The notes beneath the pieces were generated by a model, which searched no databases, was not told the origin of the DNA, and worked only from the letters and a program-made list of their open reading frames with translations. This document shows positions 20,263-32,279 of a stretch of 60,000 nt of DNA, piece after piece (the stretch's first letter is position 1; the number at the start of each line of letters is the position of its first letter). The stretch comes from Membranipora membranacea (taxonomy: Eukaryota > Bryozoa > Gymnolaemata > Cheilostomatida > Membraniporidae). The DNA is taken from positions 32,402,283 to 32,462,282 of the forward strand of contig OU612066.1 of NCBI GenBank assembly GCA_914767715.1. The letters are read 5' to 3'. Both the position numbers and the translations under genes were made by a program.

Positions 20263-23200
20263 CTATCTCTGTAGCTTGTTGACCATTTCCTCTTTAGTGA
20301 TGAGATGTGTTGATTTCTTGACTAAATTCATAAGATCTTGGATATTTCTGGACCAGTCATCCAGGATGTCGTTAGGGTTCTTACTGCTGGCGAACTGTAT
20401 GATACCACTCAGTCGATTTATCTTTGCTGTTACGGTCTTCTTAACAACAAGCTTGGACAAAAACTCCTCAGTTTCCTAAAAAGAAAACAGTAAGTGAAAA
20501 TCTTTTGAAGGCATGATGGTTTTAAACCAGTACAAATTGACAAAACATGTCAAATGGCTATTCTCCTGTCAATTAGGTGCAAGACATCTAGTAGGATTTA
20601 TTCATCAGAGCAAGAAGCCTTACAAAATCATTTTTGCTATTTTATGAGAACTGAATTCCCAAATTTTCTATTATTAAAGTAGCGCAGGGGATATATCCTA
20701 ACCGATGGAGATATTATATACACAAATATGTGCTCAAATTGATAATGTGCTCAAATTAATAATATTAATATTTGTGAACTTTGCTCAAGAAATTTGCCGT
20801 ACAAGTTACATATATAAACATCAAAATATTGAAAATATCATGAAGTGATTGGAAATGCCATCTTGCGAAATAGTGAGATTTTGATTTCAATGCAACTTTT
20901 CTACACCTATGGGAAGTTAAAAATAATTACAAATGGATTGTGTTTTAACACTTACATCCTCGGTAAGGTCCAGAAGTGCGGCCATTCTCGATATTCTTAC
21001 TCTGGTGTAATAACTGGCCATTACTCGAATGTTCTGTGTACATAAAACAAAACAAAACAATATGTGAGATTGTAAATGCTTCACGTTAGCATGAGTTCTA
21101 AGGCTGTTGCTTCCGGAACGACTTCGACAGCGGCAGACAAGCTTTCGAACCATACGATTTATGTTACGTTAATTATTGAGTATGCTCTGTGAAAAGCCTT
21201 GATCTGAGGTTCGGTGCAACATCTTCACCAATAGAAAGACAAACAAGGCAAAAAACATTCTTACTTTTAATATGAAGATATGACTGAAACTATAAATCAC
21301 CTCTCTTATATATACCCTACAGGTATCACCAAGTCTAGGTACTCAGTCTACTCACATGTTCAACGACCCTGTGTTTGAGGTCGGCCCAGCGTGCATCCCC
21401 TAGCGTAGTCTTAGGTATGAACATTGGTGTAGACTCTTTGTCCTTCTCCCCTGCTCTGAGAATAGTCTCATATGTCCCAACTAGGTGCTGCCATCTCATA
21501 ATCTCAGATGTGGTAAATAACTTCAACAGCTCGCTGTAATAGTGTCATCAATAGATTCAAATTTACAGATTATATCTATCTAACATCCCTTCTGTTCAGA
21601 AATTTTATTGTTAGGGAGGAGTTTGTTTTATAAATACTCCTGATTAAGAATATCATTTTAGTTTTACATGACCTGACATGGAAATAATGTGCGTTGATTA
21701 TTATTAGCTACGGCGTAACATTTTTTATCTTTTTCAAACTGTTGTTCAATTTATAAAACATGATCTCATTTGTCTCGTGCTTTGATAAGTTTCAAATAAA
21801 GTTAATATTATTATTACTATTATATTAGATATTATGTTGGTATTCATGGGGTAGACATGGTCAATATTGGAACCCAACACTGAGCCTTATCATAAATTGA
21901 TTTGGTTCTCTTCACACAACAAAGAACTCAACGGAGCTTGAAAAGATACTTCTAACCCATTTGGCCTCTGTTTGACCAATATTTCATTGACCCACGACAG
22001 AATAACTTTGCTTAGGCCAGCTTCAATTTCAGTATATGACACTGCCGCACACACAATACCTCCATCTCGATAAAATTAGATAATTTACCTGTAGAGAGGT
22101 ATATCTTCTAGGGCCTTCTCAGCTTTAATTCTGTGTATCAGATCAGACTGCTCATTATCAAATGGTGCAAGTACAATACATAACACAACACACTTCAGCG
22201 CCTATACAAATAAAAAAACAGCATATTCAAATATGGAAAGTGGAGAAGATTGATCTACACAAGGATAATCCTGACCTTAAATTTCCAGACAACTAGCAGT
22301 ATTTACGTCTACAATTTTCTCCGACCATATACGTCTCTGTTAAGATCGAGTATACCATGTACTGGGTCCGGTCCAGAAATCAGAAACAGCAAAAATCGCA
22401 TTCTGATTGGTCACTCAGTGACTGAGCGATACCTGCTAGGCTCTTGCTTTCAAACCGCTCAGTCATTATGAGTGAGCGATTTTGGGACGAGTTTGTCTAA
22501 TTGAAAGACCGAGTGAGTGACCATTTTGACCGTTGTGATAATGATATCTTGTTGTAGTAAAGCATCGCTCTTTCTTATTCAAAGACCCTTAGGGTGATTT
22601 CACACATACCATTTTCTTGTCTTCAGGGGTTTCCTGTATTGATTTTGTTTCGTAGATGGCCTTGAAATGTTTACACATCTCAAGGTACTGACCCTCTTGT
22701 TCGTTCAGCTCTATCATCTGCCTGTAGTATTTCAGCTTGAGCTCCTTAATAGTAAAATATAAACAAAATGATTAATAATAAGAAGTGGAAAAGACAGGAG
22801 AGCATTAATAATGGGAAGTTGTCCTCTCTCGGACATACAGGTTCAAGGAGCGGACAACTCTAGATATGCTATAAAAATACAATTTATCACAGCAATTCTA
22901 CTACAGCTTTTAGAGAAAAGCTAGTACAAGTACACATTTTAAGGCTTAACCTCGACAGTACTCAAAATACTACTGTGTAGTGCGCCACGTGTTGGCTTCA
23001 ACAAGCATTAAACCAATTCCCACCTATTCAAACCCGTTGCTCTCACCTCCATACAGTTTCGGTGAGGGGAGAGGGTGGGGGTTAAATACTCACATCTACG
23101 TCATCATCTGTGCTGAAGAATCTGGTGTTGATCTTCTTACTAATGATTGAAGTTCTTATGTAATCCTTCTTAGCTAAACACAGTCTCATCTGCTCCAGTA

Positions 23201-25723
23201 TAAACTGTACCTTCTCCTTCTTCTCCATAGAACCAAAAGTCTCAACCTAACGACGTAACATATGTAAGGGATAAATGTTAACTTTATAAAATAAAAATAA
23301 TTAAAAGATGATGTATTGCATCACCTGCCAGATGGTTCTAAATTGTGACCCGTTTGTAAGCCCCATGTGTAGTGTATGAGCTGTAGAGCTTAATATTAAA
23401 TGGAGTTTTAGTTTAAAAAAGAAATTAGGAGGACACCATCATGCGGTTTCACAGAAGTATCACTTCCCATCATACATCATACAAAGACAACAACTAGGTT
23501 GGGACCAAAGAAACAAGCAAATCTGTAAACACAAATAACACATCCTCACAAATTCTCTAGTGAACCGATTATTTTATTGAACGGGCCAAATATCAACACA
23601 CCAAAACATATACTAAGGAACAGATAAACGGTAATTGTCATCTTTTACAATTTTATCCAGCTCAATACCTCCCAAACACAACAATGCACAAGTGAGATAC
23701 CAATTTTTATATGATGTTTTACTATTACAATAACACAGACCTGAAGCTCTTGTAGGACATTGGCAGCCTCGGCGATGTTACCTTGACCCTCTCTTATCGT
23801 GGCCAGGATTCTTGTCAGTCTTGCTCTTTCAATTTCAACGTATATCTGAAAAAAAACAGTAATGTTGAAGCTTGATTTCATGTATGAACGTTTCCCAATA
23901 ATGCAGCCTGTTCAGGAACAAACTGCTTCATGAACCTAGTAAATGGACACACTATGACAGTAACATCAGCAGCAGCAGCTGCAGCAGTTTTAACTGGTAA
24001 TAGTTTACTGAGACTGTTAATGGTGGCTCAGATTTTATCAGGGATTTTTGTGCTGTGAGGATACGATACATTACTGAGGACCAGGAACAAGATAGGATAT
24101 CTGTTGTCGTGGCTATTGATCAGCTTGATTAGTATAGTTGCATGTTCTTGTCACACAGGAAACAATCAAGCTTGTCTTGACACGCTTATTAGGACATGCT
24201 AGAAACAATTCTAGCAAGATCTATTCAAAGCGCAGTTGGATCTGACTGATTTAATAAATGACCATCATTATTGGTTGTACCTTGCCGGATGTAACAGCAA
24301 TGAGAGTATCGATTAACTTGAGTTTTGTATCCATATCACTGATCTCATCGACATAGGTGAAAGCCTCCTGGATCATTTTTGTGACAGCCTAAAAGGGAAA
24401 GTACAGTGAAGGATAATAAGATTGAGCGAATATTTTTAGACATGCTGAATTCAAAATATGTCTTCAGTACAAGGCATAATTTTCACAAAAGTTTTATCTC
24501 ATTGTAGTCAAGCCATTGGTAGAAGTCCCTGGTTTAATACCTGAATACTCAGCCACTGTCTTTGATAGCAATGTAAGAGGTCGCATTTAATGGTGTCTGC
24601 TTTATCTAGCATTCAATACATAGACTGTATTGGCTTACAAACTAGTAAAGTCAACTGTATGAATGTGATCAAAGTGCAACACTGAAATGTAGGACTTAGC
24701 AAACCTGTTTTAGCTGCCCTCTTCGCTTAGTCAACAGGACTATGTTTTCATTGAGAGCGGTAAAGTCTTTAGCTTCATAGCATATCTTTACTATTGCTAC
24801 GAGTAGTTTAGCTGTGGAATGCATGTCCGTAGCAGTACGCGTTTGTTTTTCCAGACTAAGTAATGTCTCAACTGCTTCACTCACATTTCCAAGCTACAGA
24901 ACAACAAAGCACATCAATCACAATTGGATGTAATGACAACTAAGTGGGCCTGAACGCAAAGGTAGTTACTCCTGGCCTTGGTTAACTCAAACTGCAGAGT
25001 GCATACAATTTGTTCATCAGCACTGAAGAACACCTTGACCAGTCACTAGCAACGGGTGCGTGAAGACTCATACAAAGTGACATGGGGCAGTCTGAAACAT
25101 TATGAAATAGTCTTGAGACGATGTGAGGGAGTATTGAGACGTAGATCATTCTTTGGACGCCCTAACTTAAGACCGAACGAGTTAATCCCTGCTTAGACTT
25201 TGTGAGGAAGTATTAGGCCGCTGTAAGGCTGTCTTCGTGCCCAGGGCCATTGCATAGACTCATGCCACAAACAAAACACTCAGGTGGACATCAATACACC
25301 CTAACATTTGATTTTGTTCTAATTTTATGTACCTTCAGAACTGGGATAGTTTTTTAAATAATGTGTACTGTGTCTGTGTATGTGACTGACACTGTGTGTA
25401 TTAATCATAATAATAATTACTATTATTTAAATGAAACTCTGTAACTGAATAGAAAACCATATCATAGCTGGTTTTTACCTTACCTTGTTTCTGGACAGAC
25501 ACATAACAACCATGAATGAATTGTTGATTAAATCAAGGAGTTGTAGATTAAATGAATGATAATGCAATTTTGGAGTGTTGTAATTGTTAGTTGAGGGATG
25601 AAAACTTAGTACTATTTTATTCTGTACACTCACCTTTGCAGTCTCTGAACATTGTGGAATTTTCTCATCAACAGTGGCGCTATAGTCAACCTCCATTTTC
25701 TGGAGTTTTCCCTCATCTGCCAT
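20263..25723 (-). CDS. PSMD12: 26S proteasome non-ATPase regulatory subunit 12 (RPN5)
   Basis: Ten exons encode 453 residues (human about 456): 25723-25634, 24893-24705, 24388-24281, 23845-23741, 23246-23094, 22744-22610, 22201-22089, 21533-21356, 21033-20956, 20475-20263. The N terminus has the family signature [17 protein letters not shown]. Conserved stretches follow, such as [42 protein letters not shown] and [15 protein letters not shown]. The C-terminal third is the PCI domain, ending in a helix with [14 protein letters not shown] and [12 protein letters not shown]5 is a structural subunit of the 19S lid, where PCI subunits assemble around the deubiquitinase RPN11. All introns but one fall between codons. 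The intron after exon 22744-22610 carries a MITE starting about 15 bases past the donor. No parts appear missing. Confidence 0.97.
22360..22595. mobile_element. MITE related to the 16330 element, copy 2
   Basis: This is a diverged, uninterrupted copy of the outer MITE at 16330, in the opposite orientation. Shared blocks include AGAAACAGC, GACTGAGCGATACCTGCTAG, GAGTGAGCGATTTT and CTAATTGAAAGACC. Its ends are poorly preserved (left GGGTCCGGTCC, right TTCAAAGACCC). It lies in a PSMD12 intron, very close to the donor of exon 22744-22610. Confidence 0.65.
25018..25165. repeat. Dispersed repeat, copy 1 (PSMD12 intron 1)
   Basis: This stretch shares blocks such as ACACCTTGACCAGTC, ACGGGTGC, TGAAGACTC and CAGTCTTGAGAC-like segments, in order and orientation, with 44773-44920 in the first UNG intron. 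It is an ancient dispersed repeat of unknown class. Confidence 0.6.
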
Positions 25724-27018
25724 GTTTGCTATCTTGTTTATTGTCCTGAGTTCAAGTTCCTCTGTAATTTGTTCTTCTTTCTTTTTCTGGTCTTTGAGGT
25801 TTACAGACTTCTATCAGTAAAGAATCTAATCCCGCCCACATAAGTAAATCCCGCCTACAGTTAACATTAAGCATTTACATTAGGAATTATCTTTCCTCTG
25901 CATGTGAGAAGATAAGTCCAATAGGTTAAATTTAAGAAATGTGAGGGCAGGGGGGTGGCGAGAGCAGAGACAATTTACTCGGAGAGCCCAAATGCCCGAT
26001 GTGGGATCTTATTGTTTATCAGATAAGAGCCAACACACCGCGCTCGTACTAGGAAGTGGCAGATGAATATTTATCACATGATTGATTGACAGAAACAGTA
26101 ATTAAGAATGAGTCAGTGTAGGGAAAGTGGTTTTTGCACATATCAACATATTTATTGCATATTCTAGAGATATCAGATCAGAGAAGTAATCAGTGAAACC
26201 AATGCAGTCAAATTATTCATCTGCTTTGTATGGCAACAATCTGTTGTGACCTTTTAGATGACAAAGCAAAAATATAAATTGAAAAATCAAAACAATAGAC
26301 AAGATGAAAATAAATAACCAATTCTTGCATTGATAGTGCATCGATGTGATTATGCATAGAGTGAGTGAGTGACTCTCAGATCAGCCTTCAGAGAAATATT
26401 GTTACTTAAATTTTGATGATTAAATTTCGGCTTGAAAATTGCAAGTACATACAAGAAAGAAAGCGTCACAAATCACAAAGATATAGAAATTTGATTATAT
26501 AATTTTAACACCATAACGCAAAGTTGTTTGGCACTGTTGACAAGGTAACAAAAGAAAAATTGAAAAATCTGTATAGTCTGTTGTAAGGCACAAAACATTC
26601 AAAAAAGGCTTTAAATTGACCAGAAAGAGTAATAATGTGTATAACACAATAGTGTAATAAATAACCATACAATCATGGGTGGGGTGGGGGGGGGGATCAA
26701 AATCAATCAAAATTTTTACCATTTATAATCTTTCAACAAATAGTCCATACACAAATTCAGAAAAAAATTGTCACAAAGTCAGAGAAAAAACACCATGATG
26801 TCATGAATCTTGAGAAGCTTTTGGAGTAGACAGAGGGAAAGAAAGATCAGTATATCTATCATTGACTGAGATATGGATGGGAAGCAGCTGCAGTAAGGAA
26901 ATTTATACTATATATATATATATATATATAAATCCGTATGCTATATATCTGTGAGCCAAGATTGTCTCTTAGAAGTAATAAGACAGTAAAAATACCGTCA
27001 TGAATGGATCTATTTTGA
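25724..27018. other. Spacer between PSMD12 and the PAQR gene
   Basis: It contains the PSMD12 promoter region and the PAQR 3' untranslated region. No further exon is supported. A G run lies near 26684-26694 and a TA microsatellite at 26909-26930. Confidence 0.5.
26909..26930. repeat. (TA)11 microsatellite
   Basis: Eleven uninterrupted TA dinucleotides lie about 90 bases downstream of the PAQR stop codon. Confidence 0.9.
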
Positions 27019-28014
27019 TTATTTGCTCTTATCTTCATTGTTGTTTTCCATGACTAGATGTAGCCCAGAGGTAGTTCGTTTAAATTGAGACATTTTTCTC
27101 CCGAAGTGGATGACAATGATGCTATTAAGAATAGTGAGAAGAGTGAGAGATAAGATAGGAGATATACTCATCGGGGAATGTGCTGATGTAGGCCTAGTAG
27201 TCATATCCAATATAATACCCTGAGCATGATGATATGTGCCTATGGCAACTACAACATGAAATATAGAATGGCTTTGAAAGAATATATCAAAATATCCAGG
27301 AAATATAACTTCAGGAATATGGCCTCCATAGAATGTCACAGTGAATATTGTGTCAAAAAAATGTTGTCCGTAGTAGGAAGCCCCGGTACAAGAGTTGTCC
27401 TCCATACAAAATAAAGTCCGATACATGCAGGGTGTCATACCTATAATGTACGGGAGTGCAAAAGCACTAAGCCTCAGAATTTTGGTCCGCCTACACACAG
27501 GCATAAAGCGCGTCAAGCAGGAAACATAAACACAGACCACACAGCCCACAAACATACATATCAAGAACATTTCCTCAAACATACCGCCTCGCCAAGATGT
27601 AGGTAAGCCATAAATTTTGTTGGCACAGACAGCACCATAGGCATACAGGCTGATGGATAGATAATCGATCATGAAGCATATATGTCGGGTTACCGGTGAC
27701 ATGCAGTTAAATAGATGAGCAATGGTAGAACCAAGAGGGTACAGGAAGCAAGTGATTAAAAAACATAGCAAAGTGTAACCATCGGAAGATAACAAGTCAT
27801 AGGGCTGAATAAAGAGTAGATAGAGAAAGAATGAACTGAACATAAGGTGTGTCCATATATTGAACGTCTCATTGTGAAGCTTGAACATACTCAGCAGACA
27901 TGTTGAAAACGAACTTCCCGGTCTTCGGTAACCATGGAGAATACCAAAATCCCTGAAGTCTGTCGGTAAGTCACCAGCATCGACTGTCTCCTCCCAGCAC
28001 CAGGCACCTGTCAT
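27019..28014 (-). CDS. PAQR family receptor, membrane progestin receptor-like
   Basis: One intronless frame of 331 residues. PAQR proteins are seven-pass membrane proteins with a ceramidase-like zinc site. Seen here are the N-terminal ILHGYRRPGSSFSTCL and KLHNETFNIWTHL signatures (about 25-57), the S-x3-H motif in GSTIAHLF (S96, H100), an Asp in FMIDYLS (D117), and the C-terminal H-x3-H motif in SHSIFH (H249, H253). These match the three His that hold zinc. Seven hydrophobic segments span about 56-305, and the tail is short and polar. The FNIWTHL and SHxxxH patterns fit the membrane progestin receptor branch (PAQR5-9) better than the adiponectin receptors, but the exact subtype and ligand cannot be read from sequence. 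The ATG at 28014 is the first in frame before the conserved region. Confidence 0.92.
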   Translation of the reverse strand: MTGAWCWEETVDAGDLPTDFRDFGILHGYRRPGSSFSTCLLSMFKLHNETFNIWTHLMFSSFFLYLLFIQPYDLLSSDGYTLLCFLITCFLYPLGSTIAHLFNCMSPVTRHICFMIDYLSISLYAYGAVCANKIYGLPTSWRGGMFEEMFLICMFVGCVVCVYVSCLTRFMPVCRRTKILRLSAFALPYIIGMTPCMYRTLFCMEDNSCTGASYYGQHFFDTIFTVTFYGGHIPEVIFPGYFDIFFQSHSIFHVVVAIGTYHHAQGIILDMTTRPTSAHSPMSISPILSLTLLTILNSIIVIHFGRKMSQFKRTTSGLHLVMENNNEDKSK

Positions 28015-28718
28015 CGTGGGCTTGTGGCTTCAATTCTTTAATTAAAATAATAAAGAACTCAGTCAACGCCCACCTTGGATGGACAAGATGGCATGTGCAA
28101 TATATTTAGCCAATAGTGCTTAGGGAAGTGAGGATCTAGGCTATTTTTTGTATCATTTCTAGATCATGTCCATAGAGTAAGGAAAATATTCATGACCGAA
28201 TGACCTCAGTCCTTTTTTAAGATGCAGCTCGTACTTCATTAGCATGTGATGATGATGATAGCTTACATTTGCAGTGTCGATCAGCTCGTGATGCCTCTCC
28301 TGCTTATCAGTGTGACCCATTCAGTTAGTACCTTGTTAAAACTGCAAAAAAGACAGGTGACACTTGGTTACTACCGCGAATAGAGATGACGTATCATTGA
28401 TTCCTGATATGCAACATTTGCATTGGAGTTAATAACATTGATGCTAATCATGTATGGGTCAACCTGCAAAAACCCTGAAAAATCAGCAGCATGGGCCAAC
28501 AAGTTCCTTATAAGTGAAGCTGGAAGTTATTGAGATTATTCTAGGCCATAACAGAATTATCTTCTGTCACACATGATACATAAGCCTATGAGCAATCACG
28601 TGAGTGATGAATCCAGCCCGAATAATAAGAGTGTTGTAAACAGACACCTAATGATTAGTCCAATATCAAAATGCCAAAATAGCTGCCAAGACTCTTTTAA
28701 TCAAGCCTAAAGCTTCAA

Positions 28719-28972
28719 GGCGAAAGCCAGTCAAAAGATCATAACAAAGACTTAGTCCTAGGCTACTCAACCTACTGTTAGGGTCAACAAAGTTGTTCAC
28801 TTCAAAGATAAGATCCATATTAGAAATCAGGATCAGCACTCAAATCAGAATGATTTTTAAGAATCATTTCTGTTATTTCAATAGTCGTTAGGGTTAGTGA
28901 CCAGGGGCAAGTCATCAGATGATTGAACCTATGACCTTGCGATCCTGAGTTATTGTGTTTTTCTGTGACTTA
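28719..28972. repeat. Direct repeat A, copy 1 (copy 2 at 31434-31682)
   Basis: Shared blocks in the same order and orientation include AAAAGATCATAAC, CCTAGGCTACTCA, GTTGTTCACTTCAAAGATAA, GATTTTTAAGAATCA and GGTTAGTGACCAGGGGCAA. The two copies enclose about 2.5 kb. They could be old long terminal repeats or a segmental duplication. No coding relic lies between them. Confidence 0.75.
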
Positions 28973-29751
28973 AATCAAAATATGCCTGTTGATGATTATC
29001 TCCTCCTGACTTTTATAAATGCTACGATATCTGCTTAAGCTTAATGCCTAGGTAAAATTTGAGTTTTCAGGTACATCGGATACCTAAAGAAGCCGTATTA
29101 TAGCTATTGTTTAGGTTATTGTTGTTCACTGTAAAAAAGTTATCCTGAAAAAATCAAACGGTCTAACATGTTTTGGCATTCTTTTCTATTTCTAATCATC
29201 ACAGAACATCGAAAATCTGACATTCCAATGAGAATATTTTTCCCAAGAGGCAAAATTTTTATTGGAATGTTTTGATCAAGTATAAGCATTTAAATGCTGA
29301 ATTAGATTTTTTTCATTTAACACATTGACCTTACATATTACAATCATACAAGGATAGGGTGGCATGAATCTAACAAGATATAAGCCACATATAAAAGCAT
29401 TGTCCATTTTGTGAATGGACCCCAATTATTGTTTGTATCTGATAATCAATCTATCAATCAATTCATAGAGCAGTGGGTAGTAATAGAGCCAAACAATGGG
29501 GAGTATAGCCTCAACAAACATTACTGCAACTCAGAGATTTAAACTAGGAAAATATGTCCGCCCTCGCTGTCTATGATTGAATGCCAATAGGCAATGCTAT
29601 GAAAACATTATGGATGTGTAACTACATAAGTTTTGATTTGGTTGTATTCGAAATTATTGAGGTATCCTGCAAAATGCATGAGTAAATTTTGAATGTCTAG
29701 CGCATTTGAGTATGATAAAACAATTTCAAGAAACTTTTATTAGCAACTAAG

Positions 29752-31015
29752 CAACTAGCTGTATGATGCAGTGGCTCACACACACTATGTTTCCATATGT
29801 TGACGTGACATCGGTTTTAGGCCCAATTGACACATGGGATTAGCATTTAGGTTTACTTGCAAACGCATTTGTACTAATTTCTTCTTTGGGAGGCAAGGTT
29901 TTGATTTGCAACAATAAGGCGGCATAGATGAATGGATAGCGCGCATGGAATAATAGATTATATACGGGAGGCCTGGGTTCTTTTCTTGTTTTTCCATCAT
30001 TGAAAGCGTCAGCTTTCATCATTTGACATGGGAGTGAACAACCCATTTGAAGCATGGAACCATAGTGATCCAGCCATAAAATCTGCCTGCTAAGCAGGTC
30101 CCTATTCAATTCAACGCGAGTATGGCATGCAGTGTTCGAAGAAAGTCTTTAAGCTCATAATTACTGCAAATATTTCCTGAAAACAAAAGAAGTTAAAAGC
30201 TTAGTAGTTTCTGGACTAAATTTTCTTGGTGTTCACATCAAAACAGCCATCTTAAAATAATGTTGGTAAGATTTAGGTGTAATACCATGATGTGTATTCA
30301 AATGCAATTCATGAGTTTGTAAATGAATTTTAGGCATAGTGAATATCTGGCGTAAAACTTCTTGTTGATTAGACCAAAAAAAGTACCTTGTGCCAAATGC
30401 GCTTAACACGTTTTCTTGTTTTGACCATGACGTATATATATGCATATGCAATTTTATTCTTATGTATATTAGTGAATGATTCATGACTCTTGCACTGCAA
30501 TGTTCGAGTTTTTTGCTTGTCAACACTCAATATCTAGTTTTGATTCCATGTTTCTAGCTATATGACGCAGCGGCTCACATTTTGCTGCAAACCATGAAAT
30601 CTGCCTGCTAAGCAGGTCACTACTCAATTCAACTTGATATAGCAAGTATGGTGAGCAGTGTTTGAAGAAAGTCTTTGGTAGAGGGTTTAAGCTCATAATT
30701 ACTGCAATTATTTCCTCGAGGACAAAAGAAATTTCAGGTTTAGTAATTTTTGGTCTGGAATGTCAATGGAATCGAAATTGTTTATAAATGAGTTTGAGGC
30801 ATAGTAATTTCTGGGGTAGCATGCTTATACCAAAACAAGTAACTTGTATTTGATTTGCCTATTACATTTTCTTGCTTGGACTACGATGTATATTTTATTC
30901 AAGCGCGAGGTTTGAGCTTGTGACTTGTCAGTATCTGATTTATAGTGTTGACTCCTTGCTCCTAGTTGTGTGATACGGTGACTCGCATATAGCACCATGT
31001 CGTATCCCTCACAAT
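29752..31015. repeat. Diverged direct repeat group B
   Basis: Two long copies start near 29752 and 30553, and a short third one near 30960. Each begins with a TATGATGCAGTGGCTCAC-like block. The first two also share ATCTGCCTGCTAAGCAGGTC, GAAGAAAGTCTTT and TTTAAGCTCATAATTACTGC. Between the last two blocks, copy 2 has extra bases. The CCTGCTAAGCAGG core is itself a palindrome. The repeats lie inside the interval bounded by direct repeat A. Confidence 0.65.
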
Positions 31016-31433
31016 GAACCCCATCTGATTATTGCCTCGCAGGTCCTCACACCCTAATCTACCATTACTCTCCTTGCCTCTATCCGCTCAGTCAGGAAGT
31101 TAGTAAAATGTTTGTATGCAACTGACCACACCTATTCCTGTTTTCAAATTACAATCACAACGGCACTACGGTTGCTCAGATGTCTCCTACCAGACTAAAT
31201 ACTATGTGTTAAAATTTTAGATGTGAACATGGAATTCTTAGAACATATCTGTTGCTGTACTAACTCAAAACATGCATCTAATCCTAGCTCCCATTGCGTA
31301 TTCAAACAGTGACTGAATTTATGGTAACAATGGGTTCAGCAATTAATACTGTGCTGAATAATAGCCCATTGATTTCACGAGTTTACAACTCCTCGGCCAA
31401 ATTATGGCCAATTTTCATTTAAGCCACTGAGCA

Positions 31434-31682
31434 AAAGCCAAAAGATCATAACCAAGATGTTATCCTAGGCTACTCAGCTTGATGATAGGGTCGAAAAAGT
31501 TGTTCACTTCAAAGATAATATCTAAATCAGCAATATGTGATTGCTGAATGATTTTTAAGAATCAGTTCTGTCATCATTAGTCGCTAGGGTTAGTGACCAG
31601 GGGCAATCAAGTCATCAGGCTCATCAGATGATCGAACATATGACCTTGCAATCCGGAGTTGTTGTGTTGTTCTGTAGGGTTT
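31434..31682. repeat. Direct repeat A, copy 2
   Basis: Second copy of the repeat at 28719-28972, in the same orientation. The copies are clearly old, with many substitutions and small gaps. Confidence 0.75.
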
Positions 31683-32110
31683 GATCGTACAGTGTTGGAG
31701 CAGGTACTGCTGATGTCAAGACAGGGGCTAAGTTGGGTTCATTCAGTGATTCTGGTGGCGATAACATTATTGTTATTAGATGTAAGCCTCCGCAGTCTAT
31801 GTCTACACTAATTAAGCCCTGACAGCACTTGATCTACAGCAATATTACATAATTATCTGGCTTCTATTAAAACACTTGTCACCTATGACGCAGTATTGCG
31901 ACAGTCATTGGACACGCAGAATATGTGTCGGGCAACCGGACTTAAACTTTGTAGTAGCTGTCGCTGTGACTTGCCTTGCCCTCAGGATGTAGTGTGAGCA
32001 ATCATGCATTATTACATATTTGTGTGCATTTTATTGATTGGTTCAGTGATTGGGTATCCAAATAATATATCTTGGCACAACAGACCGATCGGGAATACCA
32101 TCAAACAAAT

Positions 32111-32150
32111 GCCTGTCTTGACAAGCTTGACAAAACTTGTCAAGACAGGC
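32111..32150. repeat. Perfect 15-bp hairpin
   Basis: The arms GCCTGTCTTGACAAG (32111-32125) and its exact complement (32136-32150) flank a 10-base spacer. No gene or terminator context explains it. Confidence 0.85.
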
Positions 32151-32243
32151 CACATTAAACCCTGCGGGCAATAAAATCATTATTATAAAAAGGTCGCAAT
32201 AGAATATCCTCCTAAAGGTTAATTCACTCTCTCCTCTGTAATA

Positions 32244-32279
32244 GATATATATATATATGTACAGAGAGAGAGAGAGAGT
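32244..32279. repeat. (AT)n and (GA)n microsatellite
   Basis: A run of AT dinucleotides, a short GTAC break, and a run of GA dinucleotides lie side by side. Confidence 0.85.

Noticed and set aside
29915-29990. Second tRNA-like SINE head (GGATAGCGCG and CCTGGGTTC)
   Set aside because: The boxes are too weak and the segment is better explained as part of direct repeat group B.
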